From Ignavibacteria bacterium UBA961 (GTDB lineage Bacteria; Bacteroidota; Ignavibacteria; Kapaibacteriales; UBA961): DNA of 23,502 nt. The position numbers were made by a program, and so were the translations under genes. Shown here piece by piece: positions 23,244 to 23,502 of this stretch. The notes below the pieces were generated by a model. It was not told the origin of the DNA and made no database searches. It saw nothing but the letters and a program-made list of their open reading frames with translations. Positions within the stretch are counted from its first letter, which is position 1. Each line of letters opens with the position of its first letter. The DNA lies in assembly GCA_002293005.1 (NCBI GenBank), contig DBCJ01000060.1, positions 4,948 through 28,449 of the forward strand, given 5' to 3'.

Positions 23244-23502
23244 ATGCCAACTATCACTTCATTGGATCCGCGCATAACTCGTGCGAGTATCCCGGCAGAG
23301 CAAGAACAACCATTTGCACCAAAAGAAACTTTGGATCAGTTTCAAACTTTTGAGGTATTTGTTCAAAGCAAAACAGGCGGTCATCATGCGCATGTTGGAT
23401 CTGTACATGCACCAACACCCGAGATGGCGATGTCTTATGCAAAAGAACAATATGGTCGCAGAGGCCAAACCTTGAATATCTGGATTGTAGAGACATCGAA
23501 TA
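23244..23502 (+). CDS. paaB: 1,2-phenylacetyl-CoA epoxidase subunit B (partial, cut by right edge)
   Basis: Open from ATG 23244 to the window edge (86 codons, no stop). After a ~30-residue N-terminal extension the sequence matches the PaaB pattern: FEVFVQSKTGGHHAHVGSVHA, then MAMSYAKEQYGRRG and LNIWIVETS. E. coli PaaB has EVFVRGKQGLSHRHVGSLHA and IWVVKAS at corresponding places. PaaB is a small structural subunit of the PaaABCE monooxygenase that epoxidises phenylacetyl-CoA in aerobic phenylacetate degradation. The other paa genes would be expected beyond the right edge. The start is tentative, as family members often begin nearer the FEVF segment; a Gly/Ala-poor N-terminus is present here. 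Confidence 0.85.
   Translation, partial: MPTITSLDPRITRASIPAEQEQPFAPKETLDQFQTFEVFVQSKTGGHHAHVGSVHAPTPEMAMSYAKEQYGRRGQTLNIWIVETSN

Overview
The window (23.5 kb, roughly 38-40% G+C by eye) reads as a chromosomal segment of a bacterium from the Bacteroidota/Chlorobiota side of the FCB group (Ignavibacteria or Kapabacteria-like would fit; the exact phylum is an inference). Three things point there. A -7 box of the form TAnnTTTG, the Bacteroidota housekeeping-sigma type, recurs upstream of at least seven genes or operons. Most genes lack a strong Shine-Dalgarno sequence. Protein details also fit: a YbeY with GYDD instead of GYDH, an Obg with SKMD instead of NKxD, and a Thermus-type isocitrate dehydrogenase with a C-terminal extension. 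Both window edges cut genes: an OmpR-type response regulator on the left and paaB on the right.

Layout. (1) 1-3507, minus strand: pheT, an unknown 203-residue acidic protein coupled to it by TAATG, then the response regulator. (2) 3730-6723, plus: a two-helix membrane peptide, D-Ala-D-Ala ligase (ddl), an FtsL/FtsB-like division protein coupled by TAATG, and isocitrate dehydrogenase. (3) 6841-7896: a two-domain lipoprotein with its own well-formed promoter and terminator. (4) 7964-9934: a short MutY-type glycosylase without the usual NUDIX domain, then a histidine kinase with almost no extracytoplasmic sensor. (5) 10024-11190: acyl-CoA dehydrogenase, closed by a strong bidirectional terminator.

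(6) 11226-18466, minus: the accessory-looking part. A SNF2-family helicase (940 residues) overlaps a 609-residue partner of unknown function whose C-terminus looks helicase-associated. After an AT-rich 134-base spacer with its own promoter box comes a four-gene cluster: an unknown 298-residue protein, a protein with two internally duplicated helix-turn-helix units (ATGA-coupled), a small winged-helix-like protein and a 140-residue unknown. This block is the best candidate in the window for an undescribed system, but nothing in it proves a function.

(7) 18523-23113: a small unknown gene converging end-to-end on queE; hldE/rfaE1-type heptose kinase and queE in a minus-strand operon; divergently, an unknown 143-residue gene, ybeY, smg (DUF494) and a tRNA-Arg(CCU) placed 5 bases after the smg stop codon, apparently one mixed mRNA/tRNA transcript; then obg on the minus strand. 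(8) 23244-end: start of paaB, suggesting an aerobic phenylacetate-degradation operon beyond the edge.

Functionally the core genes cover translation and ribosome/tRNA maturation (pheT, ybeY, obg, tRNA-Arg, queE), envelope and division (ddl, ftsL-like, heptose kinase), central metabolism (icd, acyl-CoA dehydrogenase, paaB) and repair/signalling (mutY, histidine kinase, response regulator). No insertion sequence, transposase, integrase, rRNA or CRISPR array was seen.
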